Made by a program: the position numbers and the translations under genes
The notes under the pieces: model-generated
Databases searched by the model: none
Seen by the model: only the letters and a program-made list of their open reading frames with translations
Told to the model about the DNA's origin: nothing
Shown here: piece after piece, positions 25,991 through 34,753 of the stretch
How the letters are laid out: every line of letters starts with the position of its first letter
How positions within the stretch are numbered: position 1 is the first letter of the stretch
NCBI GenBank assembly: GCA_045656145.1
Contig: JAZOQP010000032.1
Location: 1-39,948 of the forward strand
DNA: 39,948 nt
From: SIG565 sp045656145
GTDB lineage: Bacteria > Bacillota > Clostridia > Oscillospirales > Acutalibacteraceae
Direction of reading: 5' to 3'

Positions 25991-26670
25991 TGGGCATCCC
26001 CCTCTAAATAGGCTTCAAGTCTATAAATCGGAAGACCTTCAGATACGAATTTAGATTCATATTCGGTAACAATATTGCCTTCAAAATCGCTGTTATGCAA
26101 ATCAAGTGATATATTTTTAAGTTTGAAACCAAATGCTGATAACTGCTCAATTGAAAATTCAAAAAGACCCTTATTATCGGTTTTTTGATGAATTTCAGCG
26201 CTTTTTTTCATAAATTCTTTATAAATTTCTAAAAATTTAATGGCGGTTAAGCGATGTGAAGCATATTTCTTTTTAGGATAAGGGCAGGAAAAATTTAAAT
26301 AAATTCTACTTATCGTATCAGGCTTTATAACACTAGGCAAATACTCTGCAGAGCACTTAATGAAAACCACGTTTTTAAGATTTTCTTCGTTTGCAGTTTC
26401 GCAAGCCGATACTATAACATTTGCAATTTTTTCAACGGCTATATAATTAATTTCGGGATTGCGCTTTGCCGACTTGCAAACAAACTGACCTTTACCGCAA
26501 CCTATTTCAAGGTAAATAGGATTATCATTTCCGAAAATTTCCTTAAAATCAATATATTCTTTATTGGTTTTAGCGGAATTAAAATTTCTATCTTCCCTAT
26601 CAATAATTATTAAATTATTTTGACAGGCTTCAAGCCTTGTTTCAAGGTTTTTCTTCTTTCTCATTCTCAT
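25987..26670 (-). CDS. trmB: tRNA (guanine-N7-)-methyltransferase
   Basis: It methylates G46 in the tRNA variable loop using S-adenosylmethionine. The product has 227 residues. EIGCGKGQF (55-63) is the SAM site. The TrmB signature, usually NFPDPWPKKRH, reads NFSCPYPKKKYASHR here (126-140), with Cys and Tyr in place of the usual Asp and Trp. C-terminal VTEYESKFVSEGLPIYRLE is typical. The first of two nearby ATG codons (26668-26670) is chosen because AGGTGA lies 5 nt upstream. The divergent signature makes activity slightly less certain than the family call. Confidence 0.9.
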   Translation of the reverse strand: MRMRKKKNLETRLEACQNNLIIIDREDRNFNSAKTNKEYIDFKEIFGNDNPIYLEIGCGKGQFVCKSAKRNPEINYIAVEKIANVIVSACETANEENLKNVVFIKCSAEYLPSVIKPDTISRIYLNFSCPYPKKKYASHRLTAIKFLEIYKEFMKKSAEIHQKTDNKGLFEFSIEQLSAFGFKLKNISLDLHNSDFEGNIVTEYESKFVSEGLPIYRLEAYLEGDAQ

Positions 26671-26685
26671 AAAATCACCTAAGAA

Positions 26686-26711
26686 TTAAAGCACCGATTA
26701 AGGTGCTTTAA
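26686..26711 (-). terminator. Hairpin between mreB-type gene and trmB, weak terminator
   Basis: TTAAAGCACC (26686-26695) and GGTGCTTTAA (26702-26711) form a 10-bp stem. On the minus strand it is followed only by a poor T tract, so it may be a partial terminator or mRNA-processing site inside the operon. Confidence 0.5.
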
Positions 26712-26718
26712 ATTTTTA

Positions 26719-27741
26719 TTATTCAATAGCCAGCTCTTTGATTGAGCGATATTGGAAATCGACATTTTCAAGCAAAGCGGGGTTTTTAAGGGCAAATGCT
26801 GCACCCCTTACAACGCTGTGAGTGGGGTCAGAATCAATATGTACCTTAGTTCCGAAATACTGCTCAATAAGTTCGGGCATACCATTCATTAATGAGGTGC
26901 CACCCGTAAGATAAATACCCTCATTCATAACATCGGCTACTATATCGGGGTCGGTTTTCTCAAGAACCTTTCTAATAGCATTACAAATAGAAAGTGCCGC
27001 TTCAATAATAACCTTATGAATTTCGCTTGAGGTAACCTCAATTGTTTGAGGAAGGCCTGTGAAAAGGTTTCTTCCTTTAACAGGTGCCGCAATTTCAACA
27101 GGACGCATAACTGCGGTGCTTAACTGCTTTTTAATGTTTTCTGCAGTTAGAGGTCCAATTTCAAGGCCATATTCACGCCTTATATACTTAATAATTAAAT
27201 CATCAAAGGTGTTTCCTGCAACCTTGAAGGAATCACACTCTACAATACCGCCCATAGAAACGGTTGCAATATCGGTTGTGCCTGCGCCCATATCAACAAT
27301 TAAATTGCCGCGAGGTGTTGAAAAATCAACGCCAAGCCCAATAGCAACGGCAATAGGATTTTCAATAACCCTTACATTTCTGCCGCCACCCGCAACAACC
27401 ACCTGCGCCATTGAGTGATGCTGAAGCTCGGTAACACCTGTAGGAAGAGATGCCACAACCCTTGGCTTTACGATTTTTCTGCCAAAGGCTTCATCCATAA
27501 AATTTTTGAGCATAGCTTCGGCAAGCTCTAAATCGGCAATGATTCCATGCTGAATTGGATGCACGCAAACAAGACTCTCGGGAGTTCTTCCGAAAGTCTG
27601 CAAAGCCTTTTCTCCAAAATAAACGGGTTGCCAGGTATCAGCATCAACCGTTACGACACTTGGCCTTTCAAGCACAATTTTCGAGCTTGAAAATATCACA
27701 GTTTTTGAAGAACCTATATCAACGCCTAAATCCATTGCCAT
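26719..27741 (-). CDS. MreB/Mbl family rod-shape protein
   Basis: This actin-like ATPase polymerises under the membrane and guides lateral wall synthesis. The product has 340 residues from the ATG at 27739-27741, chosen because AGGTGA lies 5 nt upstream; an in-frame GTG further up has none. The actin-type nucleotide site is visible: DLGVDIGSSKTVIF (phosphate 1), IVDMGAGTTDIATVS (phosphate 2) and IYLTGGTSLMNGMPELI (adenosine). ENPIAVAIGLG is also typical. No mreC or mreD lies beside it, so it is a solitary mreB, mbl or mreBH paralog; which one cannot be decided here. Confidence 0.9.
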   Translation of the reverse strand: MAMDLGVDIGSSKTVIFSSSKIVLERPSVVTVDADTWQPVYFGEKALQTFGRTPESLVCVHPIQHGIIADLELAEAMLKNFMDEAFGRKIVKPRVVASLPTGVTELQHHSMAQVVVAGGGRNVRVIENPIAVAIGLGVDFSTPRGNLIVDMGAGTTDIATVSMGGIVECDSFKVAGNTFDDLIIKYIRREYGLEIGPLTAENIKKQLSTAVMRPVEIAAPVKGRNLFTGLPQTIEVTSSEIHKVIIEAALSICNAIRKVLEKTDPDIVADVMNEGIYLTGGTSLMNGMPELIEQYFGTKVHIDSDPTHSVVRGAAFALKNPALLENVDFQYRSIKELAIE

Positions 27742-27773
27742 TTTTATCACCTAAAATAATTATATTCTAAAAA

Positions 27774-28469
27774 TCAATTTTTTTCAACTGCTAATTTATT
27801 TGCAAGCGCTGTTACACAATATACATTCTCCGCCCCTGCAAACATTAATTGCCTTGAGCACTCATCTAAAGTGGCACCCGTTGTTTTAATATCATCAACA
27901 AGCAATATATTTTCACACAAAATCTCTTTTGATAAAAATAAGTTTTTAACATTTTCTCTACGCTGTTTAAATGAAGATTTATGTTGAGAAATTTTATTGT
28001 TTGTTTTTGATAAAACACTAATAAACGGAATATTTAATTCCTTTGCAACATTTCGCGCTAAAAGTTCACTATGATTAAAACCCTTAATAAATTTCTTAAG
28101 CGGGTGCATAGGAACACAGGTAACATAATCAAACTTAATATCCTCAAAAGTTTCACTTACGGCATTTGCCATCAAAGGAGATAGAAAATCGGCAATTTCG
28201 CTGTTTCCTCTGAATTTAAAGAAGTTAATAACCTGTTTTGAATATTCTCCACGATTAAAAACAGCTGTTGCCCCTCTGAAGTGGAAAACATTCCATTTGC
28301 AAATGCAACCCTTTTTATCATTACCGCAAATATTGCAAACCTTATCAATGCGCTCTATTTTCTCATCACACTCTGAACACAAGTGTTCTCCTCTTTTAAG
28401 GAGTTTATTACATGCAGCACATCTTTGCGGAAAGAGAAGCCATAATAAATAATTAAATAATTTCTTCAT
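27774..28469 (-). CDS. comF: ComF family phosphoribosyltransferase-like protein
   Basis: The product has 231 residues. An N-terminal zinc finger uses Cys17/20/31/34, with a further pair at 45/48 and Cys55/57. The C-terminal PRTase-like domain has the PRPP motif LLVDDIKTTGATLDEC (residues 189-204) and VPMHPLKKFIKGFNHSELLA. ComF acts in DNA uptake during transformation in naturally competent bacteria; homologs are also widespread in species where competence is unproven. The start lies within the end of the recD2-type gene (17-bp overlap), so the two are probably coupled. Confidence 0.9.
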   Translation of the reverse strand: MKKLFNYLLWLLFPQRCAACNKLLKRGEHLCSECDEKIERIDKVCNICGNDKKGCICKWNVFHFRGATAVFNRGEYSKQVINFFKFRGNSEIADFLSPLMANAVSETFEDIKFDYVTCVPMHPLKKFIKGFNHSELLARNVAKELNIPFISVLSKTNNKISQHKSSFKQRRENVKNLFLSKEILCENILLVDDIKTTGATLDECSRQLMFAGAENVYCVTALANKLAVEKN

Positions 28470-30666
28470 TTTTCAAAAAGTACCCAAAAGCAGTATATCT
28501 CAAATTTTTTCTATCGTTCTCGGTCATTTGATTAATTATGCCCATATCCCCGATTATAACAAGAAGTTTTTTAGCCCTTGTTACAGCAGTATATAAAAGA
28601 TTTCTATAACATAGTTTGCCCGGAACATTTAAAAGGGGCAAAAGAACACATTCAAATTCGCTACCCTGACTTTTATGAACTGTAACGGCATAGGCAAGCT
28701 CCAACTGCGCTAATTCTTCGCCGCCATAAACCACCATTTTACCATCAAAATCAACGGTGATAGAATTAAACCGATAGTCCACTTCTATTACAAAACCTAT
28801 ATCTCCATTAAAAATTCCGCTACCCGTTTCTCCAAGTGCAGTTTCCCAAATGATATCATAGTTATTCTTAATTTGCATAACCTTATCGCCAACGCGCAAA
28901 AATGAACCTTTAAAGGCAATTTCTCGGTCGCCTATCTCTTTTGGATTTACAACCGACTGAAGCGCGTTATTTAAAGTTATGCTTCCTGTATTAAACTTTT
29001 TTGAAGGACAGATAACCTGAATATCCTCATTTCTTGAAAATCCGTAAGCCTTAGGTAAACGCTCATTAACCAGATTTGTTACCTCATTAATTAAATTTTC
29101 GGAATTTTTACACTTAATAAAAAAGAAATCAGAATTTTTATCAGCCTTTAATTCGGGTAACACACCGCCAATAATTCTATGAGCATTTGTAACAATAAGG
29201 CTTTTTTCAGCCTGACGAAAGATGGTTTTAAGTTCGGTGCGCTCTATAAAAGGAGTTGCTAACAAATCGCTTAAAACATTACCCGGCCCAACGCTTGGCA
29301 ACTGATTAGAATCGCCAACCATAATTAGCCTTGCTCCAATTTTAAGAGCTCTTAGCACGGCTTCAAACAAGAAAGTATCCACCATTGACATTTCATCTAT
29401 AATAAGAACATCGCACTCAAGTGGGTTTTTCTCGTTTCGGCAAAATATATGTTTTTCATCCTCTCCATAATCAGCCTCGAGCAAACGATGAAGAGTTTTT
29501 GCAGGAAGTCCTGTAAGCTCGGTAATTCTCCTTGCGGCTCTGCCTGTAGGAGCGGCCAAAACAACATTTAATTCCCTATGCTCAAATAACTTTATCATTG
29601 CATTAAGGGTTGTTGTTTTGCCGGTTCCCGGGCCCCCCGTTAAAATAAACACACCATTATCATGTGCTTTTTTAACCGCCTCTCTTTGAAGCGGAGCAAA
29701 CTCAATTGAAAGCATATTTTCTACCCTGTCAATTTCAATTTCACTAGGAAGAAAAAGCTTTTTAACATATTTATTTAAAACAGATATTCTCGAAGCCGAA
29801 TATTTTTCACTCATATAATATTCGGGCAAGAAAACAAAAGTTTTTTTATAGATTTCTTCAATAATTAATTCTAATGAATTAACAGCCTCATAAATTACAT
29901 CTTCAACTTTACTTGAAGAAATTTCAAGCATTTCAGCAGCGACTATACAAAGTTTATCAATTGGCAGACATGTATGAGAATTCAATGTGTTTCTCAGCAA
30001 AACATATTTAACACCCGCTAAAATTCTATTAAAATCCTCATTTTCTATCTTATAAAAAATGGCTATATCTTCTACCCTTTCAAAATCGAAACCGATTCCA
30101 TTAAAGCATAATAAATATGGGTTACTTTGAATTTTCTCAATAGCATTTGCACCTAAAAAGCGGTAAATTTTAAGAGCCTCTGCGGGAGTTATATTAAAGT
30201 TGGAGAGCTTAATCATAATCTCTCTCATACCAAATTGATTTTTATAAAACTCGCTTATGGCATAAGCCTTCTCAACCGAAATGCCCTTAATCGAAACTAA
30301 TTTTTCGGGTTCTTCCTCTATAACTCTTAAGCTATCTTTACCAAAGTTTTTAACTATTCTTCTTGCGGTTGCGGGACCAACACCTTTAATAGCACCGCTT
30401 GATAAATATTTCAAAATAGAAGCCGCATCTTCCTTTATAACTCGCTCAAAAAAATCAACCTTAAGCTGTTCGCCATAGGTTTTATGGAAGACATATTTGC
30501 CTGTGCAATTAAGATATTCTCCTTCATTTATAAAAGGCATCGTTCCAACGGCGGTAATCTCCTCATCGCCGTTAGAAAGAGTTAAAATTGTGTATGCATT
30601 ATTTTCATTACGATATGTAATTTTAGTTACCGTACCACTAAAGGTAGCCTTTTTATTCTCTTCCAT
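28453..30666 (-). CDS. recD2: RecD2-type ATP-dependent DNA helicase
   Basis: RecD2 is a 5'-to-3' superfamily 1B helicase involved in DNA repair without RecBC. The product has 737 residues, normal for the family. An N-terminal OB-like domain (1-75) comes first, then helix-hairpin-helix-like segments (GAIKGVGPATARRIVKNFG at 91-109 and VSIKGISVEKAYAI). The Walker A motif is GGPGTGKTTT (344-353) and Walker B is DEMSMVD (424-430). QLPSVGPGNVL and the C-terminal motifs TVHKSQGSEF and YTAVTRAKK complete the helicase. It overlaps both neighbours, so the small membrane protein gene, this gene and comF form one unit. Confidence 0.95.
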   Translation of the reverse strand: MEENKKATFSGTVTKITYRNENNAYTILTLSNGDEEITAVGTMPFINEGEYLNCTGKYVFHKTYGEQLKVDFFERVIKEDAASILKYLSSGAIKGVGPATARRIVKNFGKDSLRVIEEEPEKLVSIKGISVEKAYAISEFYKNQFGMREIMIKLSNFNITPAEALKIYRFLGANAIEKIQSNPYLLCFNGIGFDFERVEDIAIFYKIENEDFNRILAGVKYVLLRNTLNSHTCLPIDKLCIVAAEMLEISSSKVEDVIYEAVNSLELIIEEIYKKTFVFLPEYYMSEKYSASRISVLNKYVKKLFLPSEIEIDRVENMLSIEFAPLQREAVKKAHDNGVFILTGGPGTGKTTTLNAMIKLFEHRELNVVLAAPTGRAARRITELTGLPAKTLHRLLEADYGEDEKHIFCRNEKNPLECDVLIIDEMSMVDTFLFEAVLRALKIGARLIMVGDSNQLPSVGPGNVLSDLLATPFIERTELKTIFRQAEKSLIVTNAHRIIGGVLPELKADKNSDFFFIKCKNSENLINEVTNLVNERLPKAYGFSRNEDIQVICPSKKFNTGSITLNNALQSVVNPKEIGDREIAFKGSFLRVGDKVMQIKNNYDIIWETALGETGSGIFNGDIGFVIEVDYRFNSITVDFDGKMVVYGGEELAQLELAYAVTVHKSQGSEFECVLLPLLNVPGKLCYRNLLYTAVTRAKKLLVIIGDMGIINQMTENDRKNLRYTAFGYFLKNEEII

Positions 30667-30973
30667 TTAGAACTCCGTCTTTAAATTCAATAAATTCTGA
30701 ACTAAATTCTTTTCCAAATTTTTGTTTTTCTTTTTTATCAAGATTATTAGTTAAAAAAACTATTTTATCGGCTATTTTTTCGCCAAACCAACGCAAATTA
30801 AAAACCTCTGATAAAATTTGCGATTCTGCATTTTCACTATCAAGCAAAACATATAACAATCTCTTGGGTTTCTTTTTAGGTTTTAAAATTAATGCCACGC
30901 TAAAAAATATTGCATCGGATAAACCTAATAATGCTAAAAAAACAAAAATTAATAAAGTTATAAACCTTAACAT
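30653..30973 (-). CDS. Small membrane protein, unknown function
   Basis: The product has 106 residues from the ATG at 30971-30973, which has GAGGTG about 6 nt upstream; an in-frame GTG further up lacks a site. One long hydrophobic N-terminal segment (about 2-32) is followed by a KPKKKPKR basic stretch, so the C-terminal soluble part should face the cytoplasm. The soluble region has alternating hydrophobic strands (LLYVLLDSEN, KIVFLTNNLD). I do not recognise the family. It overlaps recD2 by 14 bp and opens that operon. Confidence 0.7.
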   Translation of the reverse strand: MLRFITLLIFVFLALLGLSDAIFFSVALILKPKKKPKRLLYVLLDSENAESQILSEVFNLRWFGEKIADKIVFLTNNLDKKEKQKFGKEFSSEFIEFKDGVLNGRE

Positions 30974-31019
30974 AAAAAACACCTCAAACTATATTATTCA
31001 AAAATGCCTTTTATGTAAC

Positions 31020-31041
31020 AAGGGAGGCAAATGCCTCCCTT
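31020..31041. terminator. Hairpin downstream of cdaR
   Basis: AAGGGAGGC and GCCTCCCTT pair around AAAT. The T tract is good on the plus strand but short on the minus strand, where it would end the cdaA-cdaR transcript. It sits just upstream of the small membrane protein gene. Confidence 0.65.
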
Positions 31042-31050
31042 TTCCTTTTC

Positions 31051-32316
31051 TTATTTAACCTTAATAGTAGCCTGATATGTGCCTACCTGCCAAATATTTT
31101 GGTATTTTTCGCTCTTAATATTAACAGTTACGATATAATCTCCCTTAGTCTTATCGGTCATATCAACTTCGGCATATAAATCATTCGCCGAAATTGAATT
31201 AATAACACTTGAGGGGCCGCAAATCTTAACATTCTTAATAGCATTTTTCAGTTCAACTGAATTAGTGCCGGAATTTCCCATTGCAATAATTTTATTAATT
31301 GTAAATCTCTTTTCGGAGAATGAGGAAAGATTAACCTTAACACTAACGGTATCAATACTATCAACAGATTTTACGCCGCCCGGTAAAACAACCTTAACAT
31401 CAAAACTATTATTAGATTTTGAAATTTGGTTAAAGTTAATCGGCGGTAACTCAATATAACTAATATCATCTATTGATTCAGCCGGACCTGCAATATTGAT
31501 TTCATCTATAGAAAGATTTGTTTTTAAAGGTGTTGCCAAATAGCCATTAGGAACATTGATAAATGTTGGTCTAAGCGGAACAGTTTTGCTTTTTAGAATA
31601 GGCTGAGATATTTTTACACTTGAAGCGCTGATAGTGTATTTATCTTTATTTAATTCCTTGGAATTCTCATCATAAAGAATTACTTTACCATCATAGGTTT
31701 TGGTTTCTCCCAAAACCTCATTTACCTCGGCCAAAGCAACAACCGAACCGATTTTTTGAATTTCACTTCTTGGTCCCTTAACAGTTATTGTATCGCTTCC
31801 CAAATCGGCAACAACAGGGTCGCCTTTTTCGAGGCCATCCACTGCAATAACGCCTGTGATCTTCGGAATAATGGTAAACTGCTTAGTGTCTATATAATCA
31901 AATTTCGCGGTAATATAGGCAGGAACAATCTCAGTAATGGTATATTCACTTGCAAAGGACTTCTTATTTGCGGTTAATTCAAGCTGATATTCGCCAGGCT
32001 TTGTAACCTCTGAAAGAGAGGCTGTTACCGAAATATCGCTCTCATTAATCTGATTTAAAACATAAGAAGGACCGGTTATTCTAACGCTAACTGTTTGCTC
32101 AGTAACGCCACTAATTTCATCAAGACCTAATTCACTAACAACAGTACCATCGGTTTCAAGGGTAAACGGAATATTATTAACAACCGAATTAATTGTTGGT
32201 GTTTCACTCATAGAAATAGCAACCCAAAATGCAAATGCTAAAACAAGCGAAATTAATGAGATAGTCTTCTTACTGTTAAGTATTTTGCGAAAAGAAAAAT
32301 TAGTTTTAAATTTCAT
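31051..32316 (-). CDS. cdaR: YbbR-domain regulator of diadenylate cyclase
   Basis: CdaR is a membrane-anchored extracytoplasmic protein that modulates CdaA. The product has 421 residues. An N-terminal transmembrane segment (about 17-36, ISLISLVLAFAFWVAI) is followed by repeated YbbR domains of 80-90 residues each, seen as recurring VSVRITGPSYVL, ITVKGPRSEIQKI, INIAGPAESIDDI and KICGPSSVI segments, i.e. about four repeats. It lies 14 bp downstream of cdaA, the conserved pairing in Firmicutes. No glmM is within the window on this side. Confidence 0.92.
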   Translation of the reverse strand: MKFKTNFSFRKILNSKKTISLISLVLAFAFWVAISMSETPTINSVVNNIPFTLETDGTVVSELGLDEISGVTEQTVSVRITGPSYVLNQINESDISVTASLSEVTKPGEYQLELTANKKSFASEYTITEIVPAYITAKFDYIDTKQFTIIPKITGVIAVDGLEKGDPVVADLGSDTITVKGPRSEIQKIGSVVALAEVNEVLGETKTYDGKVILYDENSKELNKDKYTISASSVKISQPILKSKTVPLRPTFINVPNGYLATPLKTNLSIDEINIAGPAESIDDISYIELPPINFNQISKSNNSFDVKVVLPGGVKSVDSIDTVSVKVNLSSFSEKRFTINKIIAMGNSGTNSVELKNAIKNVKICGPSSVINSISANDLYAEVDMTDKTKGDYIVTVNIKSEKYQNIWQVGTYQATIKVK

Positions 32317-32330
32317 ATTCTACCTCGCTC

Positions 32331-33212
32331 TTACTTATCTTTTTTCTTAAACGGTGAAACGGTTTTATCAAGTAAAGCCTTGAAAAATGGTTTTTTATCG
32401 GAATTTTCCGAAGCATACATCTCTTTAATTAAGGCTTCCTTAAGAGTTACCGAATTATAACCGCGAGTTATTGTGCCATTAATTGCCAAGGAAATTATAC
32501 CTGTTTCCTCAGAAACAATTATTACAACTGCATCAGAAGTTTCGCTCATACCAATTGCGGCTCTGTGTCTTGTGCCGAGCTGTGTGCTTAATTCGTTATT
32601 TGAAGTAAGCGGCAAAATACAACCTGCAGAAGCTATTCTTCCATTCTTTATAACCATTGCGCCATCATGAAGGGGAGATTTGGGATAAAATATATTTTGA
32701 ATAAGTTCAACCGAAACCGCTGCATCCACCATTGTTCCGGTATCAATAATTTCTCCAAGAGGAGTTTTACGCTCAAGAACAAGCAATGCGCCGATTTTTT
32801 TATCCTGCATATTGCTGACTGCCTTACAAACCTCGCCTATTTTCTCAATGTTCTCACTATATTCAATATCGGACATGGCTCCTGCGCCGAATTTTGTTAT
32901 ATTAGTGTGTCCCATCTTTTCGAGCATTCTTCGAATTTCGGGATGAAAAATAATTACTGCCAAAACTAATAAAGAATCTGTTAATTTGAGAATTAACCAC
33001 TTAACAGTTAAAAGTTCAAAAAAGTTTGCAAAAAGATATGCAATAAAAACAACCGCAATACCTTTCACTAACTGACCGGCTCTCGTCTCCTTGAAAAATT
33101 CGATAACCTTGTAAATAATAAAAGCAATAATTACAATATCGAGTAAATCAAATATACGAAAAGATGAAAGAACATATAGTAATTGGCTAAAGAATGCAGA
33201 TATAGCTCCCAT
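32331..33212 (-). CDS. cdaA: Diadenylate cyclase CdaA
   Basis: It makes the second messenger c-di-AMP from two ATP, controlling potassium transport and osmotic and wall homeostasis. The product has 293 residues. Three N-terminal transmembrane segments (about 20-90) precede the DAC domain. Both catalytic motifs are present: DGA at 183-185 (SPLHDGAMVI) and RHR at 215-217 (GTRHRAAIGMSE). AGGAGAG lies before the ATG. It is co-transcribed with cdaR. Confidence 0.96.
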   Translation of the reverse strand: MGAISAFFSQLLYVLSSFRIFDLLDIVIIAFIIYKVIEFFKETRAGQLVKGIAVVFIAYLFANFFELLTVKWLILKLTDSLLVLAVIIFHPEIRRMLEKMGHTNITKFGAGAMSDIEYSENIEKIGEVCKAVSNMQDKKIGALLVLERKTPLGEIIDTGTMVDAAVSVELIQNIFYPKSPLHDGAMVIKNGRIASAGCILPLTSNNELSTQLGTRHRAAIGMSETSDAVVIIVSEETGIISLAINGTITRGYNSVTLKEALIKEMYASENSDKKPFFKALLDKTVSPFKKKDK

Positions 33213-33243
33213 AGTTTTTCTCTCCTATTAGTTATATATATTA

Positions 33244-33272
33244 ATAATAACATAATTATTGAGAATTAACAA
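33244..33272 (-). promoter_or_regulatory. Promoter of cdaA-cdaR
   Basis: On the minus strand TTGTTA (33267-33272), a 17-nt spacer and TATTAT (33244-33249) lie about 32 bp upstream of the cdaA ATG, close behind the stop of the cysteine-desulfurase-like gene. Confidence 0.6.
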
Positions 33273-33280
33273 CCGATAAT

Positions 33281-34417
33281 TTAAATTTTTTTAATATTTT
33301 TTATGCTTTTTATTAAAAAATCTGCCTCATTTTTAGAATTAAAGTAACCTGTGCTGATTCTTACGCATCCAAAAGGTAATGTTCCAATTTTTTTATGAGC
33401 ACTTGGCGCACAATGAAGCCCACCTCTTGTGGCGATTCCTATTTTGCCCAAATAATTACTTACCTCTTCACTTTTATAATCTTTATAATTAAAAATTAAT
33501 ACCGGAACATTTTTAAAAAGGTCATAATTTTCGTTATAAAGGCGAATGCCATCAATTTTTTTAAGATGAGAATAAATATACTGAATTAAATTCATTTCTT
33601 TTGAATAAATTTCAAAAATATTCTTATTCTTTATAAAATCAATCCCTGCATTTATGCCAAGAATTCCGGGTAAATTTACAGTTCCGCTTTCCATTCTTTC
33701 GGGCATATCGGCAGGTTGCAGAGGGTCAATTGAATTGCTCCCCGTTCCGCCCTCAATAACGGTAAATGGGAGAGGTTTTCTTGCGATTAATATACCTGTT
33801 CCCATAGGCGCATACAGCCCCTTATGAGAGGCAACTGCTAAATAATCAATATTCATTTTTTTCATATTTATTGGCAGTACTCCGCCGCTTTGGGCGGCAT
33901 CAACAGCAAAATCAATTCCTCTGTTTTTGCACAGCTCTCCTATTTTTTTAATTGGCAAAATTTGTCCTGTTACATTTGAAGCATGGGTGCAAAAAATTAA
34001 TTTTGTATTCGTTTTTATTAAATTTTTAAAATTATTTAATGTTTCTTCCTCTTCTTTCTCTACAGATGCAACACTAAATTCAATTCCCTTTTCGCAAATT
34101 AAAGAATATAATGGACGCATTACCGCGTTGTGCTCTAAATCCGAAATAACAATATGGTCATTGGAAGAAAGTTTGCCTTTTAATATAAAATTAATTGCCG
34201 CTGTGCAATTAAGAGTAAAAGCAACATTTTCACTTTCAGCTCCAAAAAATTCTGCAACCTTGTGCCGCGTTTCATATACTTTCTCTGCCGCATTCACCGA
34301 GCGTGCATAGCCACTTCTACCGGGATTCGCATTATATACCTTCAATGCCAAATTCACAGAATTTATAACGCTTTGAGGTTTTACTCCGCTTGTTGCAGCA
34401 TTATCAAAATAAATCAC
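33281..34417 (-). CDS. Cysteine desulfurase-like class V aminotransferase
   Basis: The product has 378 residues. The PLP-dependent fold is clear: the opening is IYFDNAATSGVKP, Asp173 sits in AVDAAQS, Lys199 is the Schiff-base residue in VASHKGLYAP, and a candidate active Cys336 lies in TRGGLHCAPSAHK. It is closest in pattern to the TIGR01977-type 'cysteine desulfurase family' rather than housekeeping IscS or SufS, and no iscU or sufU is nearby. Such proteins often occur beside DUF3343 genes, as here, and have been linked to selenium or sulfur handling. A terminator hairpin separates it from DUF3343. Confidence 0.87.
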   Translation of the reverse strand: MIYFDNAATSGVKPQSVINSVNLALKVYNANPGRSGYARSVNAAEKVYETRHKVAEFFGAESENVAFTLNCTAAINFILKGKLSSNDHIVISDLEHNAVMRPLYSLICEKGIEFSVASVEKEEEETLNNFKNLIKTNTKLIFCTHASNVTGQILPIKKIGELCKNRGIDFAVDAAQSGGVLPINMKKMNIDYLAVASHKGLYAPMGTGILIARKPLPFTVIEGGTGSNSIDPLQPADMPERMESGTVNLPGILGINAGIDFIKNKNIFEIYSKEMNLIQYIYSHLKKIDGIRLYNENYDLFKNVPVLIFNYKDYKSEEVSNYLGKIGIATRGGLHCAPSAHKKIGTLPFGCVRISTGYFNSKNEADFLIKSIKNIKKI

Positions 34418-34438
34418 ATAATTTTCTCCTTCATAACT

Positions 34439-34465
34439 AAAACCTCCGAAAAAATCGGAGGTTTT
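34439..34465 (-). terminator. Intrinsic terminator between DUF3343 and desulfurase-like gene
   Basis: AAAACCTCCGA and TCGGAGGTTTT form a perfect 11-bp stem around a 5-nt loop, with TTTT on the 3' side on the minus strand. It ends only 21 bp before the next ATG, so that gene needs read-through or a promoter overlapping the hairpin. Confidence 0.8.
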
Positions 34466-34682
34466 AATTTATTTTCTTAATTTCAAATATTTTCACTGCC
34501 GATTCCCTCAAAAGTTTTTCGGCATATTCGGGTTCACCGCTAAAAACGATACTGTATCCACATCCGATTCTGCCGGCTCCCGACAAACGTTCAATAGCCG
34601 CACTGTATCCGTTATGCCTTAAAATATCTCTTCCCTTAATTGCATAGGTTACAGTGCCGGTAGAAACTCTGTATCTATTCAT
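34464..34682 (-). CDS. DUF3343 protein, possible Se/S carrier
   Basis: The product has 72 residues. The pattern YRVSTGTVTYAIKGRDILR followed by GRIGCGYSIVFSGE (Cys41) fits DUF3343, a family named as putative selenium or sulfur carriers because it is related to the C-terminal part of YedF-like proteins and co-occurs with a desulfurase-like gene. Biochemistry is lacking. AAGGGG lies 7 nt before the ATG at 34680-34682. It sits between the ytvI-like and desulfurase-like genes. Confidence 0.8.
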   Translation of the reverse strand: MNRYRVSTGTVTYAIKGRDILRHNGYSAAIERLSGAGRIGCGYSIVFSGEPEYAEKLLRESAVKIFEIKKIN

Positions 34683-34753
34683 TTGTGTTCCCCTTCAGAC
34701 GAAAATAATTTAATCCGCCTTATACATAATATGCCTGCTGCTTCAATTGGTGT

